Origin: a bacterium
GTDB lineage: Bacteria; Spirochaetota; Spirochaetia; JABEVK01
Assembly: GCA_021782055.1 (NCBI GenBank)
Contig: JAJXVP010000067.1
Location: 1-12,158, forward strand
Direction: 5' to 3'
DNA: 12,158 nt
Shown here: piece after piece, positions 1 to 7,758 of the stretch
Layout of the letters: each line of letters opens with the position of its first letter
How positions within the stretch are numbered: position 1 is the first letter of the stretch
Notes under the pieces: model-generated
What the model was told of the DNA's origin: nothing
Seen by the model: only the letters and a program-made list of their open reading frames with translations
Database searches by the model: none
Translations under genes and position numbers: made by a program

Positions 1-2568
1 CAGTACTTTGTGTGGTTGTCCAACAGCGGTTTAAAAAAACGCTACCCGAACCTCACCCCCGAAATTGTTCACCGTTTGGATTACGAGCTATCGGTGATCA
101 TCGCCATGGACTTCGTCGGTTACTTTCTGATTGTTGCCGACTTTATTGGCTGGGCAAAGGATCACGAAATTCCCGTTGGTCCGGGTCGAGGTTCTGGCGC
201 TGGTTCGATTGTCGCCTATGCTTTGCGTATCACCGATATTGAACCTCTCAAATACAGGCTCCTCTTTGAACGATTTTTGAACCCAGAACGTATTTCGATG
301 CCCGACTTTGACGTTGACTTTTGTATGGACCGTAGGCAGGAGGTGGTCGATTACGTTACCCGCCGCTATGGTGAAGATAAAGTCGGACAAATCATTACCT
401 TTGGTACACTCAAGGCCAAAGCGGCAATCAAAGACGTTGCCCGAGTTCTCGGCTTCAGCTTTGCTGAGTCTAACCTGTTGTCTTCGTTGGTTCCCAAAGA
501 TCCCAAAATCAGCCTAAAGACCTTGATGACCGAACCACTCGTCGACAAGTATGTTGAAAATGGCTGGCAAGAAAACCAAGACAAGCTATTGAGCTTTTAC
601 CGTCAAGGCGGTAAGTACCAAGAACTCTTTGACACCGCGTTACGTCTTGAGGGGCTTTCGCGTCATACCAGTACGCACGCGGCCGGTGTTGTTATTGGCA
701 AAAGCCGTCTTACCGATTTTGTCCCGCTGTACCGAGACCCCAAGACAGGACAGATTACCACGCAATTCACCATGGACCAGCTTGAAGAGTGTGGCTTGGT
801 CAAGATGGACTTTCTCGGTTTAGCCACGTTAACCGTGATCCGTAACACCTTGAAGTTGATTGAACGAAAAGGAATTCATCTCAACGAAGAGGATATTCCC
901 GAAAACGACGAAAAGACGTTTAAAATGCTGTGCGAAGGCAAATCCTCGTCAGTTTTTCAGTTTGAATCGGCAGGCATGCAGAAAACCCTCAAACAGGCAA
1001 AGCCCAGCAATATCGAGGATTTAATCGCCTTGAACGCCCTCTATCGACCAGGTCCCATGGATGAGATCCCCAACTTCATCCAGGGCAAGCAAAACCCCAA
1101 CGCGATCAATTGGCTTCACCCCGACCTCAAAGACTGCTTAAAAGACACCTATGGCGTTATCGTCTACCAGGAACAGGTTATGGAAGTCGCCCGAATTATC
1201 GGGGGCTACTCGTTGGGAGGCGCCGATCTCTTGCGGCGCGTCATGGGTAAGAAAAAAGCCCACGAAATGGAAAAACAAGAGGCGATCTTTCTTGAAGGTG
1301 CCGCTAAAAAAGGTTACGACCGCGAAACCGCAAAACGAATTTTCGATTATCTAGTTCCGTTTGCCAATTACGGTTTCAACAAAAGTCACGCGGCGGCCTA
1401 TTCCGTGCTGGCCTATAAAACCGCCTACCTCAAGACCCACTACCCCGCAGAGTACATGGCCGCCAACTTGACCAACGAGATGCATGACCAAAAAAAGATG
1501 GCGTCCTATATGTTCGAAGCGAAGACCCTGGGAATCAGCATTCGCCCGCCCCATGTCAATACCAGCGAACGCTTGTTCACCGTTGTTGACAATAACATCA
1601 TCTTTGGTCTTCAAGGCGTCAAAAATATTGGTGGGGGGGCTGTTGAAGAGATTCTTTCCGCTCGGGCCAAAGGTGGTCCGTTTACCACCTTTCAGGATTT
1701 TTTAGAGCGTATCGACCTCAGGGCTGTCAACAAGCGCGTCCTCGAAACCGGAATTCAATGTGGAGTCTTTGACGGCCTTGGATCAAACCGAGCCACCTTG
1801 TATCACAACCTCGACAAGATGCTCGAGTGGGTTGCCAGGCGCAAAGAGGAAGTCGCCTTTGGTCAAACCGGTCTCTTTGATGCCGACCCCGACAGCCTGC
1901 CCGTTCTTGAATTAACGCCCTTTCCCGAATGGCCGGCCAAGGAACTTCTCGATTTTGAAAAAGCCAACCTCGGCTTGTTTGTCTCGGGCCACCCTCTGGA
2001 CCCCTGGTACGAGCAATGGAAGCAGACTTCGACCGTCAGCCTGGCCGACCCTCAGCCCACTTCAAAAGACAAAGTTGACCAAGTTCTCGGGTTCTTGAGC
2101 AATGTTACTATCAAATTCACCAAAAGTGGCAAGAAGATGTGTACCGCTGTGTTAGAAGACTTTCAGGGCTCCATTCCCATTCTGCTGTTTCAAAAAGCCT
2201 TTGAACAGGCCGAACCGTTTTTGATCAATGATTCCATCCTCGGGTTTACGGGCCGCGTCGAGATTCGTGACGACGAAAAACCCGCGCTGTCGGTGATCTC
2301 AGTCTTGCCTCCCGAGAACCTGAAGCTGGTACGCTCGCTGACCGTCCACGTTCGGGTTCCTGAAAAAAGCTGGGTCGACGAAGAAATCGCAAAGATGCGC
2401 GATTTCTTTTTAGAGATTCCTGGTAGCAGTCCGCTGATCCTTCATATTCCCGATGGGGGCTCAGAAACAGTGGTACGCTGTCCGCCCCAACTTCACGTTG
2501 CCGATACCCAAGCCGCTTTAGAACGCTACAAAGCTCAGGAGTGGGTGGCCGCAGTCTGGCGGGACTGA
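1..2568 (+). CDS. dnaE: DNA polymerase III subunit alpha, C-terminal 855 residues (5' end outside window)
   Basis: Catalytic subunit of the replicative DNA polymerase III holoenzyme, a C-family polymerase. The frame is open from base 1, so this is a partial gene. Compared with E. coli DnaE (1160 aa), about 300 N-terminal residues, essentially the PHP domain, lie upstream. Visible in order (window residue numbers): the glycine-rich PVGPGRGSGAGS palm motif near 58-69; the catalytic PDFDVDF motif at 101-107; the third catalytic aspartate in KMDFLGL at 270; the fingers region; a helix-hairpin-helix around GVKNIGGGA (539 on); a QTGLF sequence at 622-626 matching the beta-clamp-binding consensus QxxLF; and an OB-fold domain at about 695-770. 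A C-terminal domain typical of long DnaE1 proteins follows. All three catalytic aspartates are present, so the enzyme should be active. It ends in TGA inside a short tandem duplication. The product call is secure. Confidence 0.97.
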   Translation, partial: QYFVWLSNSGLKKRYPNLTPEIVHRLDYELSVIIAMDFVGYFLIVADFIGWAKDHEIPVGPGRGSGAGSIVAYALRITDIEPLKYRLLFERFLNPERISMPDFDVDFCMDRRQEVVDYVTRRYGEDKVGQIITFGTLKAKAAIKDVARVLGFSFAESNLLSSLVPKDPKISLKTLMTEPLVDKYVENGWQENQDKLLSFYRQGGKYQELFDTALRLEGLSRHTSTHAAGVVIGKSRLTDFVPLYRDPKTGQITTQFTMDQLEECGLVKMDFLGLATLTVIRNTLKLIERKGIHLNEEDIPENDEKTFKMLCEGKSSSVFQFESAGMQKTLKQAKPSNIEDLIALNALYRPGPMDEIPNFIQGKQNPNAINWLHPDLKDCLKDTYGVIVYQEQVMEVARIIGGYSLGGADLLRRVMGKKKAHEMEKQEAIFLEGAAKKGYDRETAKRIFDYLVPFANYGFNKSHAAAYSVLAYKTAYLKTHYPAEYMAANLTNEMHDQKKMASYMFEAKTLGISIRPPHVNTSERLFTVVDNNIIFGLQGVKNIGGGAVEEILSARAKGGPFTTFQDFLERIDLRAVNKRVLETGIQCGVFDGLGSNRATLYHNLDKMLEWVARRKEEVAFGQTGLFDADPDSLPVLELTPFPEWPAKELLDFEKANLGLFVSGHPLDPWYEQWKQTSTVSLADPQPTSKDKVDQVLGFLSNVTIKFTKSGKKMCTAVLEDFQGSIPILLFQKAFEQAEPFLINDSILGFTGRVEIRDDEKPALSVISVLPPENLKLVRSLTVHVRVPEKSWVDEEIAKMRDFFLEIPGSSPLILHIPDGGSETVVRCPPQLHVADTQAALERYKAQEWVAAVWRD

Positions 2569-2583
2569 GTCTGGCAAGACTGG
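2554..2583. repeat. 15-bp imperfect tandem duplication spanning the dnaE stop codon
   Basis: Copy 1 (2554-2568) is GTCTGGCGGGACTGA and copy 2 (2569-2583) is GTCTGGCAAGACTGG. They match at 12 of 15 positions. Copy 1 encodes the last four residues of DnaE (VWRD) and the TGA stop. Copy 2 has TGG in the place of TGA. The unit length is a multiple of three, so the reading frame is kept through both copies. Small duplications of this kind usually arise by replication slippage. Confidence 0.7.
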
Positions 2584-2600
2584 GCGTATATCGTTACAAT
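2572..2600 (+). promoter_or_regulatory. Possible sigma-70-type promoter before the yggT-like gene
   Basis: A good -10-like hexamer, TACAAT (2595-2600), lies in the only sizeable gap between dnaE and the next gene. Seventeen bases upstream is TGGCAA (2572-2577), only a 3 of 6 match to TTGACA, so the -35 is weak. A short palindrome sits immediately downstream at 2604-2616. If real, this would drive the yggT-like gene, recG and the gene after it independently of dnaE. This rests on a consensus match alone. Confidence 0.25.
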
Positions 2601-2603
2601 AAA

Positions 2604-2616
2604 GCGGAATTTCCGC
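2604..2616. repeat. Perfect 13-bp palindrome with one central base
   Basis: GCGGAA (2604-2609), T, TTCCGC (2611-2616) is a perfect 6-bp inverted repeat. It lies a few bases downstream of the possible -10 element and 27 bases before the ATG of the yggT-like gene. It could be a protein-binding site or a tiny hairpin. There is no following run of T, so it is not a convincing intrinsic terminator for dnaE. Confidence 0.35.
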
Positions 2617-2632
2617 GGTTTGATCGAACAAC

Positions 2633-2637
2633 AGGAG
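2633..2637 (+). promoter_or_regulatory. Shine-Dalgarno site that decides the yggT-like start
   Basis: AGGAG six bases before the ATG at 2644. An in-frame upstream TTG at 2620 has no comparable site, so the shorter 198-residue product is preferred. Confidence 0.75.
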
Positions 2638-2643
2638 TATGAG

Positions 2644-3240
2644 ATGACCGGAGTTCTGCTTTTTCTTTTTGGCCTGACGGCATCGCTGTTATGGATCTAT
2701 CTGATCCTTCTGTTTTTGCGCACCCTCAGTGGTTGGTTTCCTTTGGATCCTCGACACCCAGCGCTCCGGCTTTTGGGCCGGCTTTGTGACCCCTATCTAA
2801 ATTACTTTCGGCGTTTTCGGTGGATGACCCTGGGCCGGTTTGACTTTTCTCCGCTCGCGGCGATTCTACTGGTCAGTTTTGTCGCCAACATCTTGCAAAC
2901 GGTCAGTCAAACCGGACGGCTAACTGTGGGGATAGTTCTGGCGATTCTTGTGCAAGCTCTTTGGGGCGCGCTACAGTACTTCTTTCTCTTTTTCCTGGTG
3001 CTAAGCCTCATCCGCTACCTTTCGTTGAGACTGCGTTGGAGCGGCCAATTAGTTTGGGATTTAGTCGATTCGGTGATCATGCCTGTTGCTCAGTTTGTCA
3101 TGGCACCACTGGCAAGGCGCCGAGTGCGCCCCTACCCCTACTTATTACTTGGCTCAACGATCATTTTTGGTGTTCTCTTGGTGGGCGGTTCCGTGGGGGT
3201 GGCTTATGCGACCTCGTGGATCATCAACCTTCCTTTTTAA
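2644..3240 (+). CDS. YggT-family integral membrane protein
   Basis: A 198-residue hydrophobic protein with two YggT-like halves, as is usual for the family (E. coli YggT is of similar size). Half one has a membrane helix at about 4-26, then SGWFPLDPRHPALRLLGRLC and a DPYLNYFRRF segment, then GRFDFSPLAAILL leading into the second helix. This is the family pattern of WFP, DP, FRR and DxSP. Half two (about 100-195) repeats the layout with W...MPVAQFVMAPLARR and PYPYLLLGS before the last helix. The ATG at 2644 is chosen because AGGAG (2633-2637) sits six bases before it. A TTG at 2620 is in frame but lacks such a site. The cellular role of YggT proteins is poorly defined, with links to osmotic stress and cell-envelope or division processes in some bacteria. 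Only 9 bp separate it from recG, implying cotranscription. Confidence 0.82.
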   Translation: MTGVLLFLFGLTASLLWIYLILLFLRTLSGWFPLDPRHPALRLLGRLCDPYLNYFRRFRWMTLGRFDFSPLAAILLVSFVANILQTVSQTGRLTVGIVLAILVQALWGALQYFFLFFLVLSLIRYLSLRLRWSGQLVWDLVDSVIMPVAQFVMAPLARRRVRPYPYLLLGSTIIFGVLLVGGSVGVAYATSWIINLPF

Positions 3241-3249
3241 GGGGCTGTT

Positions 3250-5337
3250 GTGGTTCTTGGCGAACTAACAGTCCCTTTGACCCGGCTTTCTGGGATAGGG
3301 CCTGCCACTCTTCGTGATCTGGCCAAACTGGGAGTAACCGACTGCGGAAAGTTGCTTCAGCACTTTCCGCGTGACCACGTCAATCGCAAGGATGAGGTTA
3401 CCCTGCGCACCGCCCTAGCCGCGGGTGTTCAAGTTAACACCCTTGTGCAAGTCACAGATCACGATTGGTTTGGCCCCCCCTCTCGGCGAACACTTAAGCT
3501 GTTAATTGTTGACCGCGAAGGTACACAGGCTGAGCTTCCTTGCTATCACCGAAACTTCTTAGAAAAAATCTACCCCGTGGGAGCTTCAGGCTGGCTTTGG
3601 GGCACCGTTGAACTTAAGTTCCACCACCCTCAAGTTGCCACTTTTCAGCTTGAACCTCCGCCCGCAGGTCATGTCTTTGGTGACCCCTTAGAAGAAGTGG
3701 GAAAGCTGGAACCCCTTTACCCCTTGGCGGGACACCTGACTCATTCTGGCCTTGCCAAAGCCGTAGCTCAAACCTTTGGGCTATTTGTGGTAGGTTTAGA
3801 AGACGACCTTCCAGCTAGCCTGATCGAAAAATATCAGATTCCCCCCCTGCGAGAGCTTCTCTGGTCAGCTCATTTTCCTGAAACCTTCGGGCAAAGAGCC
3901 CAGGCGTTCCGCCACTTAGCCTACCGAGAGCTCTTTCACCTGCAAACCGCTGTACGCCGTCGTCCTCTGACCCAAGCTGTCTCGTTGCGTGCCAGGCAGC
4001 CCCTTTCGCGCCGGTTGCAAAAAGAACTACTGTTGCGGCTTCCGTTCGAGCTCACCCCCGACCAAGACAGGGTCATTGATGAAATTGTCACCGATCTAGA
4101 AGCCGACCAACCCATGGGGCGACTACTTCAAGGCGATGTCGGTTCGGGAAAAACCCTCGTAGCCTTTCTTTCGGCCCTACCCCTCATCGAAGCTGGTTAC
4201 CAGTGCGCCCTCATGGCCCCCACCGAGCTTCTGGCCTTGCAACATGCCGAAAATGCCGGGCGCCTGTTGGATCCGCTCGGGGTACGCGTTGCCTATTTGA
4301 CCGGCAACCTGCGAACCTCGGGCCGCAACGCCGTTCGAGAGGCTCTGGCCGAAGGCAACATCGACTTTGTAATTGGTACGCATGCCCTATTTTCTGCAGA
4401 AGTTCGCTTTAAAAACCTTCGCTATGTGATCATCGATGAACAGCACAGGTTTGGGGTCTCTCAGCGCCAAGCCTTGGCCCAAAAGGGAGAGCTTCCCGAT
4501 TTGCTTCTCATGAGTGCCACCCCCATACCGCGAACCTTGGCACTTACCGCCTTTGGTGACCTTAAAACCTCGGTAATCCGTACCATGCCCCTAGGGCGAA
4601 AACCTATTGTCACCCACACGGCTAAGCAAAGTAACCAAACCAAGGTCTACGAGTTTGTCCGGCACGAGCTTCAAGCTGGCCGCCAGGCCTACTTCGTGTA
4701 TCCGCTCATAGAGTCGAGTGAAAGCCTTGACCTCAAAGACGCCGAAACAATGGTCAAGCACCTTGCTGAAAACATTTTTCCTGAATTCACTGTTGCGATG
4801 ATCCACTCGCGGGTAGAGGACGACGACAAAAAACGGGTCATGGAAGACTTTTCTGCGGGCAAGATTCAAGTTTTGGTCGCAACCAGTGTGGTCGAAGTCG
4901 GTGTCGATGTTGCCAATGCCACCTGCATGGTGATCGAACACGCTGAACGTTTTGGGTTATCCGCGCTCCACCAGCTCAGGGGGCGGGTAGGTCGTTCATC
5001 GTTGGCCAGCTTTTGCTTTTTGGTTTACAGCGAAAACTTAACCGAGGTGGGCAAACAGCGTCTTAAGGTCATGATGTCCACAACTGACGGCTTTCAAATC
5101 GCCGAAGAAGATTTAAAATTGCGCGGGCCGGGTGACTTAACTGGGGTTCGGCAATCCGGCTACTTAAAGCTTAGGACCGCCGATTTGGCCCGAGATTTTG
5201 ACCTTTTAGTTCAGGCTCGTGAGGATGTCGAAGCCGTCTTTTTGGCTGATCCCGGCCTCTTGACGGTAGGTAATTCTGGTTTGCGTCGTTTGTGGGAAAA
5301 AGCCCCTCCCTTTAGCGACGATTTGGTGGCTTTATGA
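3250..5337 (+). CDS. recG: ATP-dependent DNA helicase RecG
   Basis: A superfamily 2 helicase that remodels stalled replication forks and branch-migrates Holliday junctions. At 695 residues it is full length (E. coli RecG is 693). Visible in order: an N-terminal region with an SGIGPATLRDLAKLGV helix-hairpin-like segment at about 14-29; the OB-fold wedge domain at about 60-145 that binds branched DNA; Walker A GDVGSGKT at 295-302; the DEQH box at 396-399 followed by RFGVSQRQ; the SATPIPRTLALT motif III; GRVGRSS (motif VI); and the C-terminal GDLTGVRQSG segment characteristic of RecG. Translation starts at GTG. AAGGGG (3239-3244) lies five bases before it and overlaps the stop codon of the preceding gene, so translation is likely coupled. 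The stop overlaps the next start as ATGA. Two 7-base C tracts lie inside (3474-3480 and 3841-3847). Function is secure. Confidence 0.97.
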   Translation: MVLGELTVPLTRLSGIGPATLRDLAKLGVTDCGKLLQHFPRDHVNRKDEVTLRTALAAGVQVNTLVQVTDHDWFGPPSRRTLKLLIVDREGTQAELPCYHRNFLEKIYPVGASGWLWGTVELKFHHPQVATFQLEPPPAGHVFGDPLEEVGKLEPLYPLAGHLTHSGLAKAVAQTFGLFVVGLEDDLPASLIEKYQIPPLRELLWSAHFPETFGQRAQAFRHLAYRELFHLQTAVRRRPLTQAVSLRARQPLSRRLQKELLLRLPFELTPDQDRVIDEIVTDLEADQPMGRLLQGDVGSGKTLVAFLSALPLIEAGYQCALMAPTELLALQHAENAGRLLDPLGVRVAYLTGNLRTSGRNAVREALAEGNIDFVIGTHALFSAEVRFKNLRYVIIDEQHRFGVSQRQALAQKGELPDLLLMSATPIPRTLALTAFGDLKTSVIRTMPLGRKPIVTHTAKQSNQTKVYEFVRHELQAGRQAYFVYPLIESSESLDLKDAETMVKHLAENIFPEFTVAMIHSRVEDDDKKRVMEDFSAGKIQVLVATSVVEVGVDVANATCMVIEHAERFGLSALHQLRGRVGRSSLASFCFLVYSENLTEVGKQRLKVMMSTTDGFQIAEEDLKLRGPGDLTGVRQSGYLKLRTADLARDFDLLVQAREDVEAVFLADPGLLTVGNSGLRRLWEKAPPFSDDLVAL

Positions 5338-6464
5338 AACAACATTTTGAAATCATCTTTCAAACCCTGTATGATGTTGGCCGTGCCGTGCAGGTTGAGG
5401 CCGTGGCCCAGCGCTTTCCTGCGGCCAAGCCGCTTTCGTTTCAAAAGTGGCGCGATACTCCTGAATCCCTGTTGCTTCCCCTTCCGCTGATTGTTCCGCT
5501 TGACAGCGGCGATCTCGTCCTTCCCGAAGGGTGGAGCTCGGTCATCCTTCAAGCCAAGGTTTATGAAGAGGGGGTCATCACGCTCGAGTGTCGTCTAAGT
5601 GTAACGTGGGAACTAACAGAACTTCACCGAATTCGCCACACTCCCCTTGCCCAAAAAGGGCGAGACCTCACAACAGACCAGCTCATTCACTCCCAATTCC
5701 GTCAGTTTCGTGACCAGATTGACGATTTTATCGCCCTCGATCCCGAAGCGGCCGATAAAACCGAGCGAGAACAATACCGGTTATTTTGTCTGGTAGACCC
5801 GGTCAGTGATCCCGCTCGCTTTATCGACGAACATCAGACCTACTTGGCACCGTTTCTTCTAGGTGAAGACCCCGATGACCTGTTGCATACTTCACAGGTT
5901 AACCTGACCCTCAAAACACCCTTTTCGTTTCACGGCGATGACCTGGCGATTTTTGATTTGGACCGAGCGTTCCTTATAAATCCCCGGCGGGACTATGAAG
6001 ACCTTGTCTTGATTTTGGAACACGCGAACTATCAGCTCTTGGAACTCCGAGTTCTGGACAAACTGCTCGACAGTTGGTTGGACGAGGCTGGCCGCATCCT
6101 CCGAGCCCCGGGAAAAAACCGTGCACGGTTTGAACTCAACCCCCTGAGGTCGTTAAGCCGTCTGTCACAAAAGCTGGGTCGTTTACAAGGACTGCGGTTG
6201 GATGCGTTGTTTCTTCTTGAAAACCTTGAAAACTCGTCGCGCATCATAGGTGACTATTATCTTGAACAGGTGTACGGCCACCTGTGCCGCATGTTCAACA
6301 CACAAGGCTGGAAGCGCAACATCGAACGGCGTCTTGAACTGTTAGAAAACATCTACGCGATGACCAAATCGGACAGGTCGGAACGAACGATGGTCCTTTT
6401 GGAACTCATTGTGGTGCTCATGATCGGCTTAGAAATCGTTGCCCTGTTCTTTCCCCCCCATTAA
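5334..6464 (+). CDS. Membrane-anchored protein of unknown function, RMD1/DUF155-like
   Basis: Function unknown; 376 residues. The N-terminus (FQTLYDVGRAVQVEAVAQRF, residues 9-28) and the segment AKVYEEGVITLECRLSV (74-90) resemble bacterial relatives of the RMD1/DUF155 family. The central FDLDRAFLINPRRDYEDLVL (207-226) and the helical LLELRVLDKLLDSWLDEA (235-252) continue that resemblance. The C-terminus also fits: a helical, charged WKRNIERRLELLENIY region (326-341), then SERTMVLLELIVVLMIGLEI (349-368), a single membrane helix running to residue 373 and almost at the chain end. The expected topology is a cytoplasmic body tethered by a tail anchor. Translation probably couples to recG through the ATGA overlap, with only a weak GGTGG (5325-5329) upstream. 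Eukaryotic DUF155 proteins (yeast Rmd1, human RMND1) are membrane proteins, the latter needed for mitochondrial translation. That does not predict the role here. The family assignment is from pattern memory and is tentative. Confidence 0.55.
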   Translation: MKQHFEIIFQTLYDVGRAVQVEAVAQRFPAAKPLSFQKWRDTPESLLLPLPLIVPLDSGDLVLPEGWSSVILQAKVYEEGVITLECRLSVTWELTELHRIRHTPLAQKGRDLTTDQLIHSQFRQFRDQIDDFIALDPEAADKTEREQYRLFCLVDPVSDPARFIDEHQTYLAPFLLGEDPDDLLHTSQVNLTLKTPFSFHGDDLAIFDLDRAFLINPRRDYEDLVLILEHANYQLLELRVLDKLLDSWLDEAGRILRAPGKNRARFELNPLRSLSRLSQKLGRLQGLRLDALFLLENLENSSRIIGDYYLEQVYGHLCRMFNTQGWKRNIERRLELLENIYAMTKSDRSERTMVLLELIVVLMIGLEIVALFFPPH

Positions 6465-6522
6465 CAGTAAGTTTGCAAGGTGGATTTGATAGATCAAAGG
6501 CTAACCCAAGAGTGAGGAATTT

Positions 6523-7758
6523 ATGATAGCAGAAGCATCGTTGAACGAATTTTACCGGGCCTATGCCCGGCTGGTCATTCGTACAGGAATTAACCTGGAG
6601 CCTGGCCGTCCCGTTTTAATTTCCACCGGGTGGGAAACCTACGGCTTTGCCGTCCAAATTTCCGAAGAGGCCTACCGTCAAGGGGCTTCGCAAGTAAAAA
6701 TCGAGGTCCGTGACGAAAGGCTAACTGCGCAACGTCTTAAGTATGCGTCCGCAGACTCCTGGGCGTTGACACCTCCCGGCTTGGCCGAAGAATACCAAGG
6801 TTACGTCGACCAAGGCTGGTCGCGCGTCGCGCTAGAAGACCTTTCTGCCTCCGAAATCCTCGAAGGGGCAAACCCCGACGGCTTACGGGTGGTTCGTCAA
6901 GCCCGCAACCGGCTGACACGTCCCTATCAGGCGGCACAGATGTCCGATCGCTTTCCTTGGGTTGTGATTGCTGCGCCTAGTCCTGCCTGGATGAAAAAGC
7001 TGGGTCTGACAGAGCTCGACCTGGTCAAGCTTTTGGAGCCACTGCTACTATTAAATACCCCCGATCCCCAGGCCGCCTGGGATGCCAAGATGCGAGCCAT
7101 TGAAAATCGTTGCCAACGGCTCAACGGCCTCAAGCTCAAAGAGCTTCGCTATCGGGGTCCGGGCACAGACTTGTCGATTGGCCTACGCCCCGAACACCTC
7201 TGGGTCGGGGGAGCTTCTGAAATTCAAGGGCGACCCTTTTTATGCAACATTCCCACCGAGGAAGTTTTTTCAGCACCCGATGCGTTTGCCGTGAACGGGC
7301 GTGTGGCGCTGACCAAACCTGTCAGCGTGCTGGGAGCCTTGGTCCAAGGCGGATGGCTAGTGTTCAAAGACGGCAAGGTCGTCGATTCAGGGGCCGAGCG
7401 CAACGCCGAAAACCTCAAGCGATATTTTGAAATCGATGAAGGAGCTTCACGCTTGGGCGAAGTGGCCCTGGTCGACGAGGACAGTCCCATCGCCCTCAGT
7501 GGACGACTCTTTGGCAGTTCCTTGTATGATGAAAACGCAGCTTGCCACATTGCGCTGGGAGCCGCTTACCCGATCTGCTACGCTGATCCTGATCGGCTTG
7601 TCACCGATGACGCCAAACGAAACCGAGGGTGCAATGTTAGCACCGTTCATACCGACGTGATGATTGGCTCCCCGCAGATCGATATTGATGGGTTCAACGC
7701 CCAAGGTGAGGCCATACCCTTGCTCCGTCAAGGACGCTTTACGGCAGAACTGCGCTGA
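6523..7758 (+). CDS. M29-family metallo-aminopeptidase (AmpS/AmpT/PepS type)
   Basis: A cytoplasmic aminopeptidase that removes N-terminal residues from peptides with a two-metal centre. It has 411 residues, the usual M29 length (about 410). The C-terminal half carries the family's metal and catalytic residues: NIPTEEVFSAPD (E247), LGEVALVDEDSPI (E313), YDENAACHIALGAAY (H342 and Y349) and VHTDVMIGSPQIDIDG (H376 and D378). These line up with the ligands described for Thermus AmpT and Staphylococcus AmpS, so the enzyme should be active. The ATG at 6523 follows GAGG (6514-6517) at five bases. The 58-bp gap before it holds no clear promoter. It may be the last gene of the plus-strand block, in which case its product has no obvious link to the DNA-repair neighbours. 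The last 31 bp overlap the convergent RNase HI gene; the affected residues (RQGRFTAELR end) are a normal M29 C-terminus. Confidence 0.92.
   Translation: MIAEASLNEFYRAYARLVIRTGINLEPGRPVLISTGWETYGFAVQISEEAYRQGASQVKIEVRDERLTAQRLKYASADSWALTPPGLAEEYQGYVDQGWSRVALEDLSASEILEGANPDGLRVVRQARNRLTRPYQAAQMSDRFPWVVIAAPSPAWMKKLGLTELDLVKLLEPLLLLNTPDPQAAWDAKMRAIENRCQRLNGLKLKELRYRGPGTDLSIGLRPEHLWVGGASEIQGRPFLCNIPTEEVFSAPDAFAVNGRVALTKPVSVLGALVQGGWLVFKDGKVVDSGAERNAENLKRYFEIDEGASRLGEVALVDEDSPIALSGRLFGSSLYDENAACHIALGAAYPICYADPDRLVTDDAKRNRGCNVSTVHTDVMIGSPQIDIDGFNAQGEAIPLLRQGRFTAELR

Noticed and set aside
2604..2620. Intrinsic terminator after dnaE
   Set aside because: The inverted repeat has a one-base centre and is not followed by a T run, so it does not fit a Rho-independent terminator.
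2620..2643. Upstream in-frame TTG as start of the yggT-like gene, adding eight residues
   Set aside because: The added residues are polar and not part of the family. A clear AGGAG sits correctly before the ATG at 2644, and none precedes the TTG.
5211..5552. Antisense frame of 113 codons over the recG end and the next gene start
   Set aside because: It covers two well-supported genes, and its translation is low-complexity and basic with no recognisable motif. The same holds for antisense frames at 4591-4941, 1351-1614, 7224-7550 and 9439-9723.
6465..6522. Promoter in the gap before the aminopeptidase gene
   Set aside because: TTGCAA at 6473-6478 has no -10-like hexamer at 16-18 bases. The nearest candidate is only 11 bases away.
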